Shown piece by piece: positions 1 to 8,128 of a stretch of 46,615 nucleotides of DNA. The stretch covers positions 1-46,615 of the forward strand of contig JAEZAM010000146.1 in the NCBI GenBank assembly GCA_023430465.1, written 5' to 3'. Under the pieces are notes generated by a model, which was not told where the DNA came from, did not search any database, and saw only the letters and a list, made by a program, of their open reading frames with translations. The position numbers and the translations under genes are program-made. Source of the stretch: Bacteroidota bacterium (GTDB lineage: Bacteria > Bacteroidota > Bacteroidia > Chitinophagales > Chitinophagaceae). Positions within the stretch are counted from its first letter, which is position 1. Each line of letters starts with the position of its first letter.

Positions 1-2
1 AG

Positions 3-203
3 GAGCATAATGTTACGGAGACCAGCGGCTTCACGTTGCGGTATCGGCCCTGGGACTTGATTTGGAAGGAAGCCCATGAATCAAAGCAGGAAGCGCTGAA
101 GCGAGAGAAGTTCTTAAAAACCGGCAGCGGTCGCGATGAGCTGAAAATTATCAAAGAAAATTATTTGGAAGGTGCGGTATCCGCCGCGGCGGAAAAGGAC
201 TGA
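3..203 (+). CDS. GIY-YIG nuclease family protein, 3' end only
   Basis: An open frame enters from the left edge and stops at TGA 201-203, giving the last 66 residues of a protein. It carries the C-terminal signature of small GIY-YIG (UvrC-type) endonucleases: RPWDLIW, then the helix SKQEALKREKFLKTGSGRDEL, which corresponds to the conserved 'A..RE..LK...GR..L' segment. The catalytic GIY-YIG motif itself lies outside the window. The last ten or so codons (SAAAEKD) are read from DNA that folds like the 5' half of a tRNA, so the true family C-terminus is probably near KIIKE and the tail is an addition. Stand-alone GIY-YIG proteins of about 90 residues are common in Bacteroidota; their substrate is unknown. 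Confidence 0.75.
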   Translation, partial: EHNVTETSGFTLRYRPWDLIWKEAHESKQEALKREKFLKTGSGRDELKIIKENYLEGAVSAAAEKD

Positions 204-269
204 AAATCCTGTGCGTGTGCGCCGTGGTGCATCGGCGGTTTCCCGCCTCTGCGGGACCCCACACCACGG
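171..269 (+). other. tRNA-like structured sequence overlapping the GIY-YIG 3' end
   Basis: Bases 171-177 (GGTGCGG) can pair with 259-265 (CCACACC) in 6 of 7 positions. Bases 180-183/190-193 form a perfect 4-bp D-type stem. Bases 195-199/207-211 form an anticodon-type stem with one mismatch around the 7-base loop CTGAAAA (200-206), which would place a Phe GAA anticodon at 202-204. The 3' half is not a proper tRNA: the T-arm is replaced by GGCGG-TTTC-CCGCC (234-247), and no TTCRA loop or CCA end is seen. An alternative outer stem is CCGTGGTG (222-229) with CACCACGG (262-269). It reads as a degenerate tRNA-derived element rather than a functional tRNA. Confidence 0.4.
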
Positions 270-271
270 AA

Positions 272-297
272 CCTCGGCAGTGATGCCGGGGTTTTTT
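272..297 (+). terminator. Rho-independent terminator after GIY-YIG/tRNA-like element
   Basis: CCTCGGCA (272-279) pairs over 8 bp, with one G-T, to TGCCGGGG (284-291) around a GTGA loop, followed directly by six T. It would end any transcript carrying the nuclease tail and the tRNA-like fold. Confidence 0.8.
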
Positions 298-374
298 GTT
301 TTCCGGAGGGTTGGTTTCACGCAACCCCGAAGCCTCGGGGGCAAAGATGTCGGAAAGTTGATGGAGCGTGAGGA

Positions 375-408
375 AAGGCGCAAAGGAGGCTCACGCAAAG
401 GCGCAAAG
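375..408. repeat. Short direct repeat AAGGCGCAAAG, two copies
   Basis: The 11-mer AAGGCGCAAAG occurs at 375-385 and again at 398-408. The second copy is preceded by CTCACGC, and GCGTGAG lies before the first, giving a mixed direct and inverted arrangement. From memory, the block resembles the 'TTTGCGCCTTTGCGTGA' intergenic repeat dispersed in many bacterial genomes. Confidence 0.55.
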
Positions 409-471
409 CGGCGGAGGGACAATCACAACCATCATAGCCTGCACGAGAAGTGAGAAATCATAGCCAATCAA

Positions 472-546
472 TTAATCATTCAATCATAGTACAGACAACA
501 GCTGACCAGAGGCCCCCGCCATTAATAACAGTTAATCATTCAATCA
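472..546. repeat. 15-bp direct repeat TTAATCATTCAATCA, two copies 60 bp apart
   Basis: TTAATCATTCAATCA is present exactly at 472-486 and 532-546. Further AATCATAG fragments are scattered between 455 and 560, so the segment looks like local duplication of an AT-rich unit just upstream of the S46 peptidase gene. Confidence 0.7.
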
Positions 547-590
547 AAACAATCATAGTCCTTATTTTTACTGGCTAAATGATATTCCAT

Positions 591-2735
591 ATGAAGTTGA
601 TCAAAGTCTGGATCGTGGCGATTGCGGTCCTGGTTACCAGCAGTTCGCGTGCAGATGAAGGGATGTGGCTACCGTTTCTTCTCGAAAAACTGAACGAGAA
701 AGAAATGAAAAGCCTGGGTATGAAAATATCTGCCAAAGACATTTACAACATCAACAGTGGCAGCCTGAAAGATGCGATCGTCAGCTTTGGTGGCTTCTGC
801 ACCGGCGAAGTCATTTCCAGCAAAGGCCTGGTCCTGACCAACCACCATTGCGGTTTCGATGCCATCCAGAACCACTCTACACTCGATAAAAACTATATCC
901 GCGACGGATTCTGGGCCATGGACAACAGCCAGGAACTCCGCAATCCCGGCCTGTTCGTCACCTTCATCGTACGCATCGATGACGTTAGCAAGGACGTACT
1001 CAAGGGTGTCACCGCTACCATGAGCGAGAGCGAAAGACAATCTATGGTTGACAAGAACATGAACGAACTCCGCAAGAATGTAAAGAAGGAAAGCTACCAG
1101 AACTCCTTCATCCGGGCCTTCTACGAGGGCAATCATTATTACATGTTCATTACCGAAACCTACAACGATGTCCGGCTCGTTGGTGCACCCCCCTCCTCCA
1201 TCGGCAACTTTGGTAAGGATAGCGACAACTGGATGTGGCCGCGCCATACGGGCGACTTCTCTATGTTCCGGATCTACGCCGGCAAAGACAACAAACCCGC
1301 CGACTATTCGCCCGACAATGTGCCCTACGTACCAAAGAAATCATTATCGATCTCGCTGGACGGCGTTGCAGAAAAAGACTTCACGATGGTATTCGGCTTT
1401 CCCGGTCGCACCACCCAATACCTCCCCTCACCTGCCGTGGAGCAGATCGTTGATATCAACGATCCGGCGAAAATTGCCATCCGCGACAGGGCCCTGGCCG
1501 TGATCGACCGGTATATGCGGAACGATGAAGCCATAAAAATCAAGTACGCCGCCAAATATGCAGGCATCAGCAATGCCTGGAAGAAATGGCAGGGCGAGGT
1601 TCTTGGCCTGACCCGCACCAATGCCGTTGGCAAAAAGAAAGCCTATGAGCAGACATTTCAGCAGCGCGTGAACGCTAACCCTGCCTGGAAAGCATCCTGG
1701 GGAAACCTGTTGGGCGATCTCTCGGCCGCCTACAACGAGTATAAGCCTTATGCCCTCGCCAGGGACTATTGGGGTGAGATCACCTCCCGCATCGAAGTAT
1801 TCTTTGTGATCGGTCAATTAAATGTCCTGTCCAAAGCAAAAGGAAAACCGGAGTATGCGAGCACACTTGCCCGGGTGAAGGACCGGCTGACAGATATCTA
1901 TGCGGAGTATGAACCCGCCGTTGACAAAGACCTTTTCCAGTCGCTGATGGAGATGTACGTGAAAGATCAACCTGCCGCGTATGTGTCCTCAAAAGTTCGA
2001 AACAGCGACTTCGGCCAGTGGGCAAATGAGCTCTATAATAATACCACCCTGGACGATGGCGCAGCTACCCTCGCCGCCCTTGATAAGAACCCTGAGTCAT
2101 TGTTTGCCGCCCTGTCCACCGATCCGATCGCGGTACTCTACCTGGACATGGCCGCCGTATACAACTCAGCCGTTACCCCTACACTGAATGAGCTACAGGC
2201 CCGCCTCAACCGGCTGCAACGGGATTACATGGCAGCGCAAATGGCGGTAATGAAAGAGAAGAGATTTTATCCGGACGCCAACAGCACACTGCGCGTAACC
2301 TACGGAAACGTAAAGGGTTATGTTGCCCGCGATGCGGTGAAATATGATTTTTACACCTACCTGGATGGTGTGATGGAGAAATATGTTCCGGGCGATTATG
2401 AGTTTGACGTTTCACCCAAACTCCGGGAACTCTACAGCAAAAAGGACTATGGGGTATATGGAAAAAATGGCAAAATGCCCGTCTGCTTCATCGCCGCCAA
2501 CCACACAACAGGCGGAAACTCAGGGAGTCCTGCGCTGGACGCCTACGGGAACCTGGTCGGCCTGAACTTCGACCGGGTCTGGGAAGGAACGATGAGTGAT
2601 GTGAACTATGACCCATCGATCTGCCGCAATATCATGGTGGATATCCGCTATGTACTTTTCATTGTGGACAAGTATGCGGGGGCAGGCCACCTGGTAAAAG
2701 AGATGAAACTTGTACACCCCAAGCGGGGCAAATAA
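591..2735 (+). CDS. dpp11: S46 family dipeptidyl-peptidase, DPP11-like (Asp/Glu-specific)
   Basis: This 714-aa secreted serine exopeptidase would release dipeptides from peptide N-termini in the periplasm. The start at 591 is preferred over the in-frame ATG at 579 because it begins directly with a signal peptide (MKLIKVWIVAIAV...SSRA). The S46 features are NHHCGFDAI (catalytic His about 85-86), WPRHTGDFS (Asp about 222) and TTGGNSGSP (Ser 644). In characterised S46 enzymes the residue 18 after the catalytic Ser sets P1 specificity: Gly in DPP7, Arg in DPP11. Here it is Arg662, in GLNFDRVWEG, which predicts cleavage after Asp or Glu. Length matches the family (about 710-720 aa). The gene is monocistronic, with a terminator directly downstream. 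The specificity call is inference from that one position. Confidence 0.9.
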   Translation: MKLIKVWIVAIAVLVTSSSRADEGMWLPFLLEKLNEKEMKSLGMKISAKDIYNINSGSLKDAIVSFGGFCTGEVISSKGLVLTNHHCGFDAIQNHSTLDKNYIRDGFWAMDNSQELRNPGLFVTFIVRIDDVSKDVLKGVTATMSESERQSMVDKNMNELRKNVKKESYQNSFIRAFYEGNHYYMFITETYNDVRLVGAPPSSIGNFGKDSDNWMWPRHTGDFSMFRIYAGKDNKPADYSPDNVPYVPKKSLSISLDGVAEKDFTMVFGFPGRTTQYLPSPAVEQIVDINDPAKIAIRDRALAVIDRYMRNDEAIKIKYAAKYAGISNAWKKWQGEVLGLTRTNAVGKKKAYEQTFQQRVNANPAWKASWGNLLGDLSAAYNEYKPYALARDYWGEITSRIEVFFVIGQLNVLSKAKGKPEYASTLARVKDRLTDIYAEYEPAVDKDLFQSLMEMYVKDQPAAYVSSKVRNSDFGQWANELYNNTTLDDGAATLAALDKNPESLFAALSTDPIAVLYLDMAAVYNSAVTPTLNELQARLNRLQRDYMAAQMAVMKEKRFYPDANSTLRVTYGNVKGYVARDAVKYDFYTYLDGVMEKYVPGDYEFDVSPKLRELYSKKDYGVYGKNGKMPVCFIAANHTTGGNSGSPALDAYGNLVGLNFDRVWEGTMSDVNYDPSICRNIMVDIRYVLFIVDKYAGAGHLVKEMKLVHPKRGK

Positions 2736-2749
2736 TTGAACCTATCGTG

Positions 2750-2794
2750 AAACCGCCTGAAACCCTTAATGACGGGGCAATCAGGCGGTTTTTT
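2750..2794 (+). terminator. Rho-independent terminator of the S46 peptidase gene
   Basis: AAACCGCCTGA pairs with TCAGGCGGTTT across an approximately 20-base loop, and the 3' arm runs into a T tract. Confidence 0.85.
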
Positions 2795-2832
2795 CGCGCC
2801 GAAATGTTAATAAATAAATAGCCAAATTCCCC

Positions 2833-2840
2833 TATTTTTG
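2833..2840 (+). promoter_or_regulatory. Bacteroidota -7 element (TATTTTTG) for the PpiD-like gene
   Basis: An exact TAnnTTTG match lies 30 bases before the start codon at 2871. No clear -33 TTG was found at the usual spacing. Confidence 0.55.
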
Positions 2841-2870
2841 CCATCCGTTTTTTAAACCCGAAGAATTTTT

Positions 2871-5051
2871 ATGTCAGTTATCCAGAAGATCCAGGAGAAG
2901 TATGCAAAAGTAATGGCGGTGATCATCGCAGTTGCCTTGATAACCTTCGTTATTATGCTCGCATTTGAAAATGGCGGCAGCCTCTTTGGCGGCAACCGCA
3001 GCAACACTGTGGGTAAAGTAAACGGTGAGACGATCGACTACAACACCTTTACCGGTCGTGCCAACATGATGGAAGCGCAAATGAAGCAGCAGGGTTATCC
3101 CGGCGGCGTTGCGCTTACACAGGAAGCGATGAACCAAACCTGGGAACAGGAGGTGAACCGCATCGTGCTGGAAGATGAATTTGAGAAACTTGGCCTGACC
3201 ATTGGCCGCCGTGAATTAAGCGACCTCCTGTATGGTCCAAATCCCCCCGATCAACTGAGACAGGCATTTACCGATCCCGCTACCAACGTATATGATCCCG
3301 CCAAGGCGAAAGCTCAGTTGGACAATGTACTGAAAAGCGGTACTGCTGAAGAGAAAGCGAACATTGCAAACTTCCTGACCAGCATGGAGCTTGTTCGCAA
3401 GAATGATAAATACACCTCTTTATTATCCAACTCGATCAACTTTCCCAAGTGGATGATCGAAAAGCAAAATGCGGACAACAGCCAGATCGCGCGCGTATCA
3501 TTCGTCAGAGCACTGTACAGTGAAGTTTCCGATAGCACCGTTAAGGTATCCGATGATGAGATCGCAGATTATGTAAAAAAACACAAAGACCTGTTCAAGC
3601 AGGAAGAGAGCCGTGGCATCACCTATGTATCTTTTAGCGCCCTGCCTACCGGAGCTGACTCCACTGCAGCTTATAATGCACTGATGAACCTCAAGCCTGA
3701 GTTTGATTCAACCTCAGACGCGAACGGTTTTGCAGAGCGTGCAGGAAGCAGCATGCCATCTACAGGCGATGCGTACTATCCAAAATCAAGATTGCAGCAG
3801 GCGAACCAGCAGATCGGTGCTTCACACAAAGACACGATCCTGACGCTGGGTAAAAATCAGGTATATGGTCCTTACCTTGACGGCAGCAGCTATGTCCTTG
3901 CTAAAATGATCGATAGCAAAGTGCTTCCTGATTCAGTGAAATGCCGCCACATCCTCCTCGGTACTGTTGATCGCCAGGGGCAGCCGATCATGTCTGATTC
4001 TGCAGCGAAGAAAAGTGCAGACAGCATCGCCCTGGCTATTGCCGGTGGTGCCAACTTTGACACACTCGAGGCTCGCTATTCAACTGATGAAGTAGCTGGA
4101 AATGATAAAGGCGTCATGACCTTCTCCTCCGTGGATGCGCAAGGCGAAAATTTTGCAAAGGAGTTCGGTGATTTTATCCTGAACAACCCTGCAGGCACCA
4201 AGCGCGTAGTGAAGACCCAATTTGGTTATCACTATATCGAGATACTCTCCCACATCAAACCAGAAACACATTATAAGATAGCCTACATCGGTCGCCAGAT
4301 CGAACCAAGCGCGGAAACAGACGCAGCGGCCAATAACCAGGCACAGCAGTTTGCCGCTAACAGCCGCGATCAGAAAACATTCAACGAGAATGCAGATAAG
4401 CTTAAAGCACAGGGAATAAACAAACTGGTTGAGTCCAACATTGCTCCAACCGCCTACCAGCTTGGCCTGGGTGTGTCAAGAGGATTTGTAAGGAACATCT
4501 ACGAAGCAGATCTGGGCGATGTGCTCGATCCTGAAAAAGTAGGAGACAACTATGTGGTGGCAATGGTCACTGAGGTGAATAAGAAAGGCACCATGTCTCC
4601 TGCCAAGGCAAGGCCAATGGTAGAAGGCATTTTGAGAAATCAGAAAAAAGCAGATATTCTCACAAAGAAAGTCGGAAATGTAACTACCCTTGAAGCCGCA
4701 GCGACAGCACTTGGCGGCAAGAGCATCGAATCTGCAGACAGCGTAAGAATTTTCAATTCACAAACCGTTCTCTCCGCTGAACCAAAAGTGATTGGTGCAA
4801 GTTTCAACCCGGCCAATAAAGGCAAGGTTGTACCGCAGGTGATCCCTGGCCAAAGCGGTGTATATGTGGTGCGGGTGGATGATGTAGCCGCTGCTCCTGT
4901 GATGGAAGGCTCTGTTGCGGAACAACGTGCAAGCCGATATCAGCAGGCAAGAATGCGCCTGCAGCAGATGGCATCACAACGGATGGACTTCAACCTGAAT
5001 GCATTGAAAGAGGCGGCGGATATCAAGGATAACCGCGCCGACCTGTTCTGA
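2871..5051 (+). CDS. PpiD/SurA-like membrane-anchored peptidyl-prolyl cis-trans isomerase
   Basis: This 726-aa protein has a short cytoplasmic N-terminus and one membrane anchor (about residues 14-32). A SurA_N/PpiD-like chaperone region follows, then a parvulin rotamase domain at about 355-475, recognisable from VKCRHILL, the FDTLEARYSTD segment and FGYHYIEIL. A second, more divergent helical/parvulin-like region follows (about 480-700). By family precedent it assists folding of outer-membrane and secreted proteins at the periplasmic face of the inner membrane. Length is close to other Bacteroidota PpiD-type proteins (about 700 aa). It is flanked by terminators and so is probably transcribed alone. 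Confidence 0.88.
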   Translation: MSVIQKIQEKYAKVMAVIIAVALITFVIMLAFENGGSLFGGNRSNTVGKVNGETIDYNTFTGRANMMEAQMKQQGYPGGVALTQEAMNQTWEQEVNRIVLEDEFEKLGLTIGRRELSDLLYGPNPPDQLRQAFTDPATNVYDPAKAKAQLDNVLKSGTAEEKANIANFLTSMELVRKNDKYTSLLSNSINFPKWMIEKQNADNSQIARVSFVRALYSEVSDSTVKVSDDEIADYVKKHKDLFKQEESRGITYVSFSALPTGADSTAAYNALMNLKPEFDSTSDANGFAERAGSSMPSTGDAYYPKSRLQQANQQIGASHKDTILTLGKNQVYGPYLDGSSYVLAKMIDSKVLPDSVKCRHILLGTVDRQGQPIMSDSAAKKSADSIALAIAGGANFDTLEARYSTDEVAGNDKGVMTFSSVDAQGENFAKEFGDFILNNPAGTKRVVKTQFGYHYIEILSHIKPETHYKIAYIGRQIEPSAETDAAANNQAQQFAANSRDQKTFNENADKLKAQGINKLVESNIAPTAYQLGLGVSRGFVRNIYEADLGDVLDPEKVGDNYVVAMVTEVNKKGTMSPAKARPMVEGILRNQKKADILTKKVGNVTTLEAAATALGGKSIESADSVRIFNSQTVLSAEPKVIGASFNPANKGKVVPQVIPGQSGVYVVRVDDVAAAPVMEGSVAEQRASRYQQARMRLQQMASQRMDFNLNALKEAADIKDNRADLF

Positions 5052-5078
5052 TAAATCGTTTACAACCAAAATCAACTG

Positions 5079-5106
5079 AGCAAAGGCCCCATTCGGGGCC
5101 TTTGCT
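5079..5106 (+). terminator. Strong hairpin after the PpiD-like gene
   Basis: AGCAAAGGCCCC (5079-5090) and GGGGCCTTTGCT (5095-5106) form a perfect 12-bp stem with an ATTC loop. There is no long T tract, so it may be a weak intrinsic terminator or an mRNA-protecting hairpin. Confidence 0.65.
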
Positions 5107-5136
5107 GCTTCTGCAACAATACGAATGCTGTAGTGT

Positions 5137-5144
5137 TATATTTG
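5137..5144 (+). promoter_or_regulatory. -7 element (TATATTTG) for the DUF2480 gene
   Basis: An exact TAnnTTTG match ends 14 bases before the chosen ATG (5159), implying a 5' leader of only about 10 bases. It supports 5159 over the upstream in-frame start at 5102. Confidence 0.6.
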
Positions 5145-5158
5145 TGAAAGCAAATTCA

Positions 5159-5686
5159 ATGGCAGAAACCTTCGTAAATAAAGTAGCTGAAAGCGGCATC
5201 ATCACCATAGACCCGGCAAATTACCTGCCTTCGGGCCATACCGCCGTATTCGATCTGAAGGACCATCTTTTTATGGGGCTGATCCTGAAGGAGAAGGATT
5301 TTCGCGAAGCACTGAAACAAACAGATTGGGAGCAATACCGGGATAAATACGTTGCGGTTACCTGCACAGCAGATGCCATTATTCCCGTCTGGGCCTATAT
5401 GCTGATCGCATCTTACCTCCAGCCCGTAGCTGCAGACATTGTCATGGGAGATGAAGCGGAACTCAAGCGGCAGCTTTTCCTGAAAAACCTGGCGGCCATT
5501 GATATTGCCGAATACAACGACAAACGTATTGTAGTAAAGGGTTGTGGTGAAACGCCCATTGGTGATTTTGTCTATATGGAGCTGACGAAAAGACTTCGGC
5601 CTGTAGCTAAAAGCATTATGTATGGTGAACCCTGCAGCACGGTTCCCGTTTTCAAAAAATCCATGGCTGCCCGGTCCAATCCCTAG
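5159..5686 (+). CDS. DUF2480 family protein
   Basis: This 175-aa soluble protein matches the Bacteroidota-specific DUF2480 family, judging by the N-terminal NKVAESGIITIDP, the central GLILKEKDFREAL and DAIIPVWAYML, and the C-terminal YMELTKRLRPVAKSIMYGEPCSTVP. No signal peptide or membrane segment is visible. The molecular function of the family is not known to me. The start at 5159 gives the family's usual N-terminus and follows a -7 promoter box. Its stop codon overlaps the stop of the convergent corA gene in a shared CTAG. Confidence 0.82.
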   Translation: MAETFVNKVAESGIITIDPANYLPSGHTAVFDLKDHLFMGLILKEKDFREALKQTDWEQYRDKYVAVTCTADAIIPVWAYMLIASYLQPVAADIVMGDEAELKRQLFLKNLAAIDIAEYNDKRIVVKGCGETPIGDFVYMELTKRLRPVAKSIMYGEPCSTVPVFKKSMAARSNP

Positions 5687-6792
5687 AACCAGCCTTTCTT
5701 TCGAAACATCCTGATCATCCACACAGGGATCACCAGCATGATCGCAACTGCGATCCAGAACCCGTATTGATTGTGGATATATGGAATTGCATCGAAATTC
5801 ATTCCGAATATGCCGCCGATTACCGTAGCCGGTGCGAGAAGGCAGGTGACTATCGCCATCACTTTCATCACCTCATTCATCTTCAGGTTCACATTGTTGA
5901 TATAAAGATCCTGCATGCTTACCATGATATCACGGTAGTTTTCGCTAAGGTCGATGGCCTGCACAATGTGGTCATAGACATCCTTGAAATATTTGGTATT
6001 ACGCTCATCGAGCAGTTCGCTTTCGCTGCGCAAAATTCCACTCAACAGGTCGCGGACAGGAACCGTATTTCGTTTCAGTACAATCAGTTCCTTTCTTAAT
6101 TGATTGATCTTTGCCAGCGAGCGTTTATCACTATTGCGGATCACCTCTTCTTCCAACATCTCGATCCGGTCGCCAAGCTTTTCCATAACAACATAATAAT
6201 TGTCCACGATCAGATCCAGCATCGTGTAGCAGAGATAGTCGGCACCACGCTGGCGGGCCTTGCTGGTGGCCATTTTCAGGCGGTCACGAAGGGGATTGAA
6301 AACATCTCGTGTAGCATCTTCCTGGAAACTCAATACGAAATCCTTGCCCAGCACAATGCTGATCTGCTCTGTTTCGACTGTTTGTTTCTGGTCGTTGTAA
6401 TAAAGCATGTTCAGCAGGCAAAACAACACACCTTCCACCTCATCCATCTTTGGCCGCTGGTTGATGCTGAGGATATCTTCCACAAGCAGAGGGTGGACAC
6501 CAAAGTGCGCAGAGATCGCTTCCACGTCTGCCTTCCGGAGCCCATCAATATTTATCCAGCTTACCCGCTGGCTATCTTTCAGTGGGTAAACATCGGTAAG
6601 GGTAGAATAGGAATGTTCTGAAATTTCTTCAGCATTGTAGTCAAATGCTGCGATCACGACCTCTTTCGCCTCCTTACGCTCTGGTACGATCGTTGGATTG
6701 ATAGACAGAATCTCTTTGGTCCGTTCTGTTCCAAAAATGTTCGGGAGGTAGAGATACCGCAGGTATTTTTCCGGCCTGATTCTCACATTCAT
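5683..6792 (-). CDS. corA: CorA-type magnesium/cobalt transporter
   Basis: This 369-aa protein has a large cytoplasmic alpha/beta and long-helix domain (about 1-305), then the two C-terminal transmembrane helices typical of CorA. The signature GMN lies at 330-332 in IFGMNFD, between TM1 (about 309-329) and TM2 (about 344-362), and is followed by a basic tail (RMFRKKGWF). CorA pentamers conduct Mg2+ (and Co2+/Ni2+) down the membrane potential. A TACCTTTC sequence, one base off the -7 consensus, ends 4 bases before the ATG, so the mRNA may be nearly leaderless. The gene converges on DUF2480 with a 4-bp stop overlap. Confidence 0.93.
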   Translation of the reverse strand: MNVRIRPEKYLRYLYLPNIFGTERTKEILSINPTIVPERKEAKEVVIAAFDYNAEEISEHSYSTLTDVYPLKDSQRVSWINIDGLRKADVEAISAHFGVHPLLVEDILSINQRPKMDEVEGVLFCLLNMLYYNDQKQTVETEQISIVLGKDFVLSFQEDATRDVFNPLRDRLKMATSKARQRGADYLCYTMLDLIVDNYYVVMEKLGDRIEMLEEEVIRNSDKRSLAKINQLRKELIVLKRNTVPVRDLLSGILRSESELLDERNTKYFKDVYDHIVQAIDLSENYRDIMVSMQDLYINNVNLKMNEVMKVMAIVTCLLAPATVIGGIFGMNFDAIPYIHNQYGFWIAVAIMLVIPVWMIRMFRKKGWF

Positions 6793-6870
6793 AAAAGAAA
6801 GGTATAAAATCTACCTGCACAGCCGCTAAACTTTTTGCGGACGGCGGGGTCAAAACAGCAATTGAAGTCT

Positions 6871-7155
6871 ATGAAAAGAATAACTATTGCATTCGTACTC
6901 CTCGTGAGCATAATTTCTACGGTACATGCACAGCATGTATCCGTCAGGCTAGATTTTCCGGGGCCCGCCGTTGCCCGCCCTGCACCACCCTACCGGGGTG
7001 CTATCTGGATCGGTCCGGAATGGACCTGGCGTGGGAACCAGTACGTAGTGGTACCGGGATATTGGGCAAAACCCAGAAAGAATCGTCACTGGAAACAGGG
7101 TCATTGGAAGCACGGTCATAAGGGATATGTATGGGTGCCTGGCCGCTGGAGATAA
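6871..7155 (+). CDS. Small secreted WxxGxW-repeat protein
   Basis: This is a 94-aa protein with a signal peptide (MKRITIAFVLLVSIISTVHA, cleavage likely after VHA) and a mature part rich in Trp, Gly and basic residues. It contains a YVVVPGYW unit and YVWVPGRWR, with GNQY and HWKHGHKGY before them. This is the short 'WxxGxW/YXWxPGxW' repeat seen in exported proteins of unknown function. The start at 6871 is chosen over 6835 because it begins the signal peptide. The mature protein would be periplasmic or surface exposed. Its role is unknown. Confidence 0.75.
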   Translation: MKRITIAFVLLVSIISTVHAQHVSVRLDFPGPAVARPAPPYRGAIWIGPEWTWRGNQYVVVPGYWAKPRKNRHWKQGHWKHGHKGYVWVPGRWR

Positions 7156-7213
7156 CAGGGTGTAATACTGATGGCGTTCCATGCGGATTGACTATTTTGT
7201 AGTCGATATTCCG

Positions 7214-8128
7214 ATGAACACAGCACCAAACAGGTCAAACAAGGTTGGGCGATTTTTCTTGACGGCCAGAAGAGCATTTAATGTGCTCCAAGGCAATGAT
7301 CCGTTGCGCATGGCAGGCGCGACCGCCTTCTTTACAACCTTTGCGCTCCCGCCCATCATGATCATCCTGTTCCAGCTCTTCAGCCTTTTCCTCAGTAAAC
7401 GGAGTGTCGGCTCAGAGATCATGGAGGTACTGACCTCGACCCTTGGCACGGAGGGGGCGAATCAACTCAGGCAAACAACCCGAGGTCTGAGGACGCTGGC
7501 CCAGACCTGGTGGCTCGCCATCCTGGGTTTTATATTCCTGCTTTTTATTGCAACCACCCTCTTCATGGTGATCCGCAATACAATCAATGATATTTGGGAG
7601 ATCAGGCTTAAGAAAAGACGTTCTTTTCTTTTCACACTGAAAGTGAGAATGCAATCTGCCCTGTTCATCGTTGTCACCGGGGTGCTGTTTGTGATCTTTG
7701 TAGGCATTGAGGCAGCGCAGGCAGTGGCGGGTGATTACATTGCAGAACTTAGCGATACAGCGGGTTTTGTGTTTCGGCTTGTATTTAGCCAGGTCACAGC
7801 TATCCTCGTAGTGACGGGATGGTTTATCATTCTTTTCCGATTTATCGCCGATGCACGACCTCCATGGCGCGTGGTGATAGCAGGAGGAATGCTCACAGGG
7901 ATACTGTTCTTTGCGGGCAAATCCGGCCTCTCGGTGTTACTGCGCGAGGGGAATGTGGCAACCGTATACGGCGCATCCGGCGCTATTGTACTTGTACTGC
8001 TTTTTGTTTTTTATTCTTCGTTTATACTTTATTACGGCGCATCGTTCATCAAGGCCTATGCTGACATGCGGAAGCTATCCCTTCAACCCGGCAGCCGCGC
8101 TACGACTTACAGATTGACCGATGCCTAG
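7214..8128 (+). CDS. YihY/BrkB-family inner-membrane protein
   Basis: This 304-aa integral membrane protein has about six hydrophobic segments. Family features include the N-terminal DPLRMAGATAFFTTFALPP, where the family usually has 'AaaLAyyalfSlaPl', and the C-terminal YGASGAIVLVLLFVFYSSFILYYGA. The family was once annotated as ribonuclease BN in error, and its transport role is not settled. An in-frame ATG at 7181 lies upstream of a -7-like TATTTTG (7193-7199), so 7214 is the better start. The stop codon shares CTAG with the convergent ClC gene. Confidence 0.85.
   Translation: MNTAPNRSNKVGRFFLTARRAFNVLQGNDPLRMAGATAFFTTFALPPIMIILFQLFSLFLSKRSVGSEIMEVLTSTLGTEGANQLRQTTRGLRTLAQTWWLAILGFIFLLFIATTLFMVIRNTINDIWEIRLKKRRSFLFTLKVRMQSALFIVVTGVLFVIFVGIEAAQAVAGDYIAELSDTAGFVFRLVFSQVTAILVVTGWFIILFRFIADARPPWRVVIAGGMLTGILFFAGKSGLSVLLREGNVATVYGASGAIVLVLLFVFYSSFILYYGASFIKAYADMRKLSLQPGSRATTYRLTDA

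Larger units (their letters stand above)
298..590. other. Repeat-rich intergenic region
   Basis: No credible gene was found here. The segment holds two short repeat families, listed separately. Near 562-571 there is a sequence resembling a -7 box (TATTTTTA) that could serve the peptidase gene starting at 591. Frames open on both strands across it have low-complexity, repeat-derived composition and no recognisable domain. Confidence 0.5.

Noticed and set aside
171..269. Functional tRNA-Phe
   Set aside because: There is no T-loop, an acceptor mismatch, an undersized D-loop and no CCA, so it is treated only as tRNA-like.
172..453. 93-codon frame over the tRNA-like element and terminator
   Set aside because: It is built from the structured element, a terminator and repeat DNA; the composition is unlike a protein.
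6100..6621. Plus-strand open frame of 173 codons
   Set aside because: It is a shadow of corA on the opposite strand.
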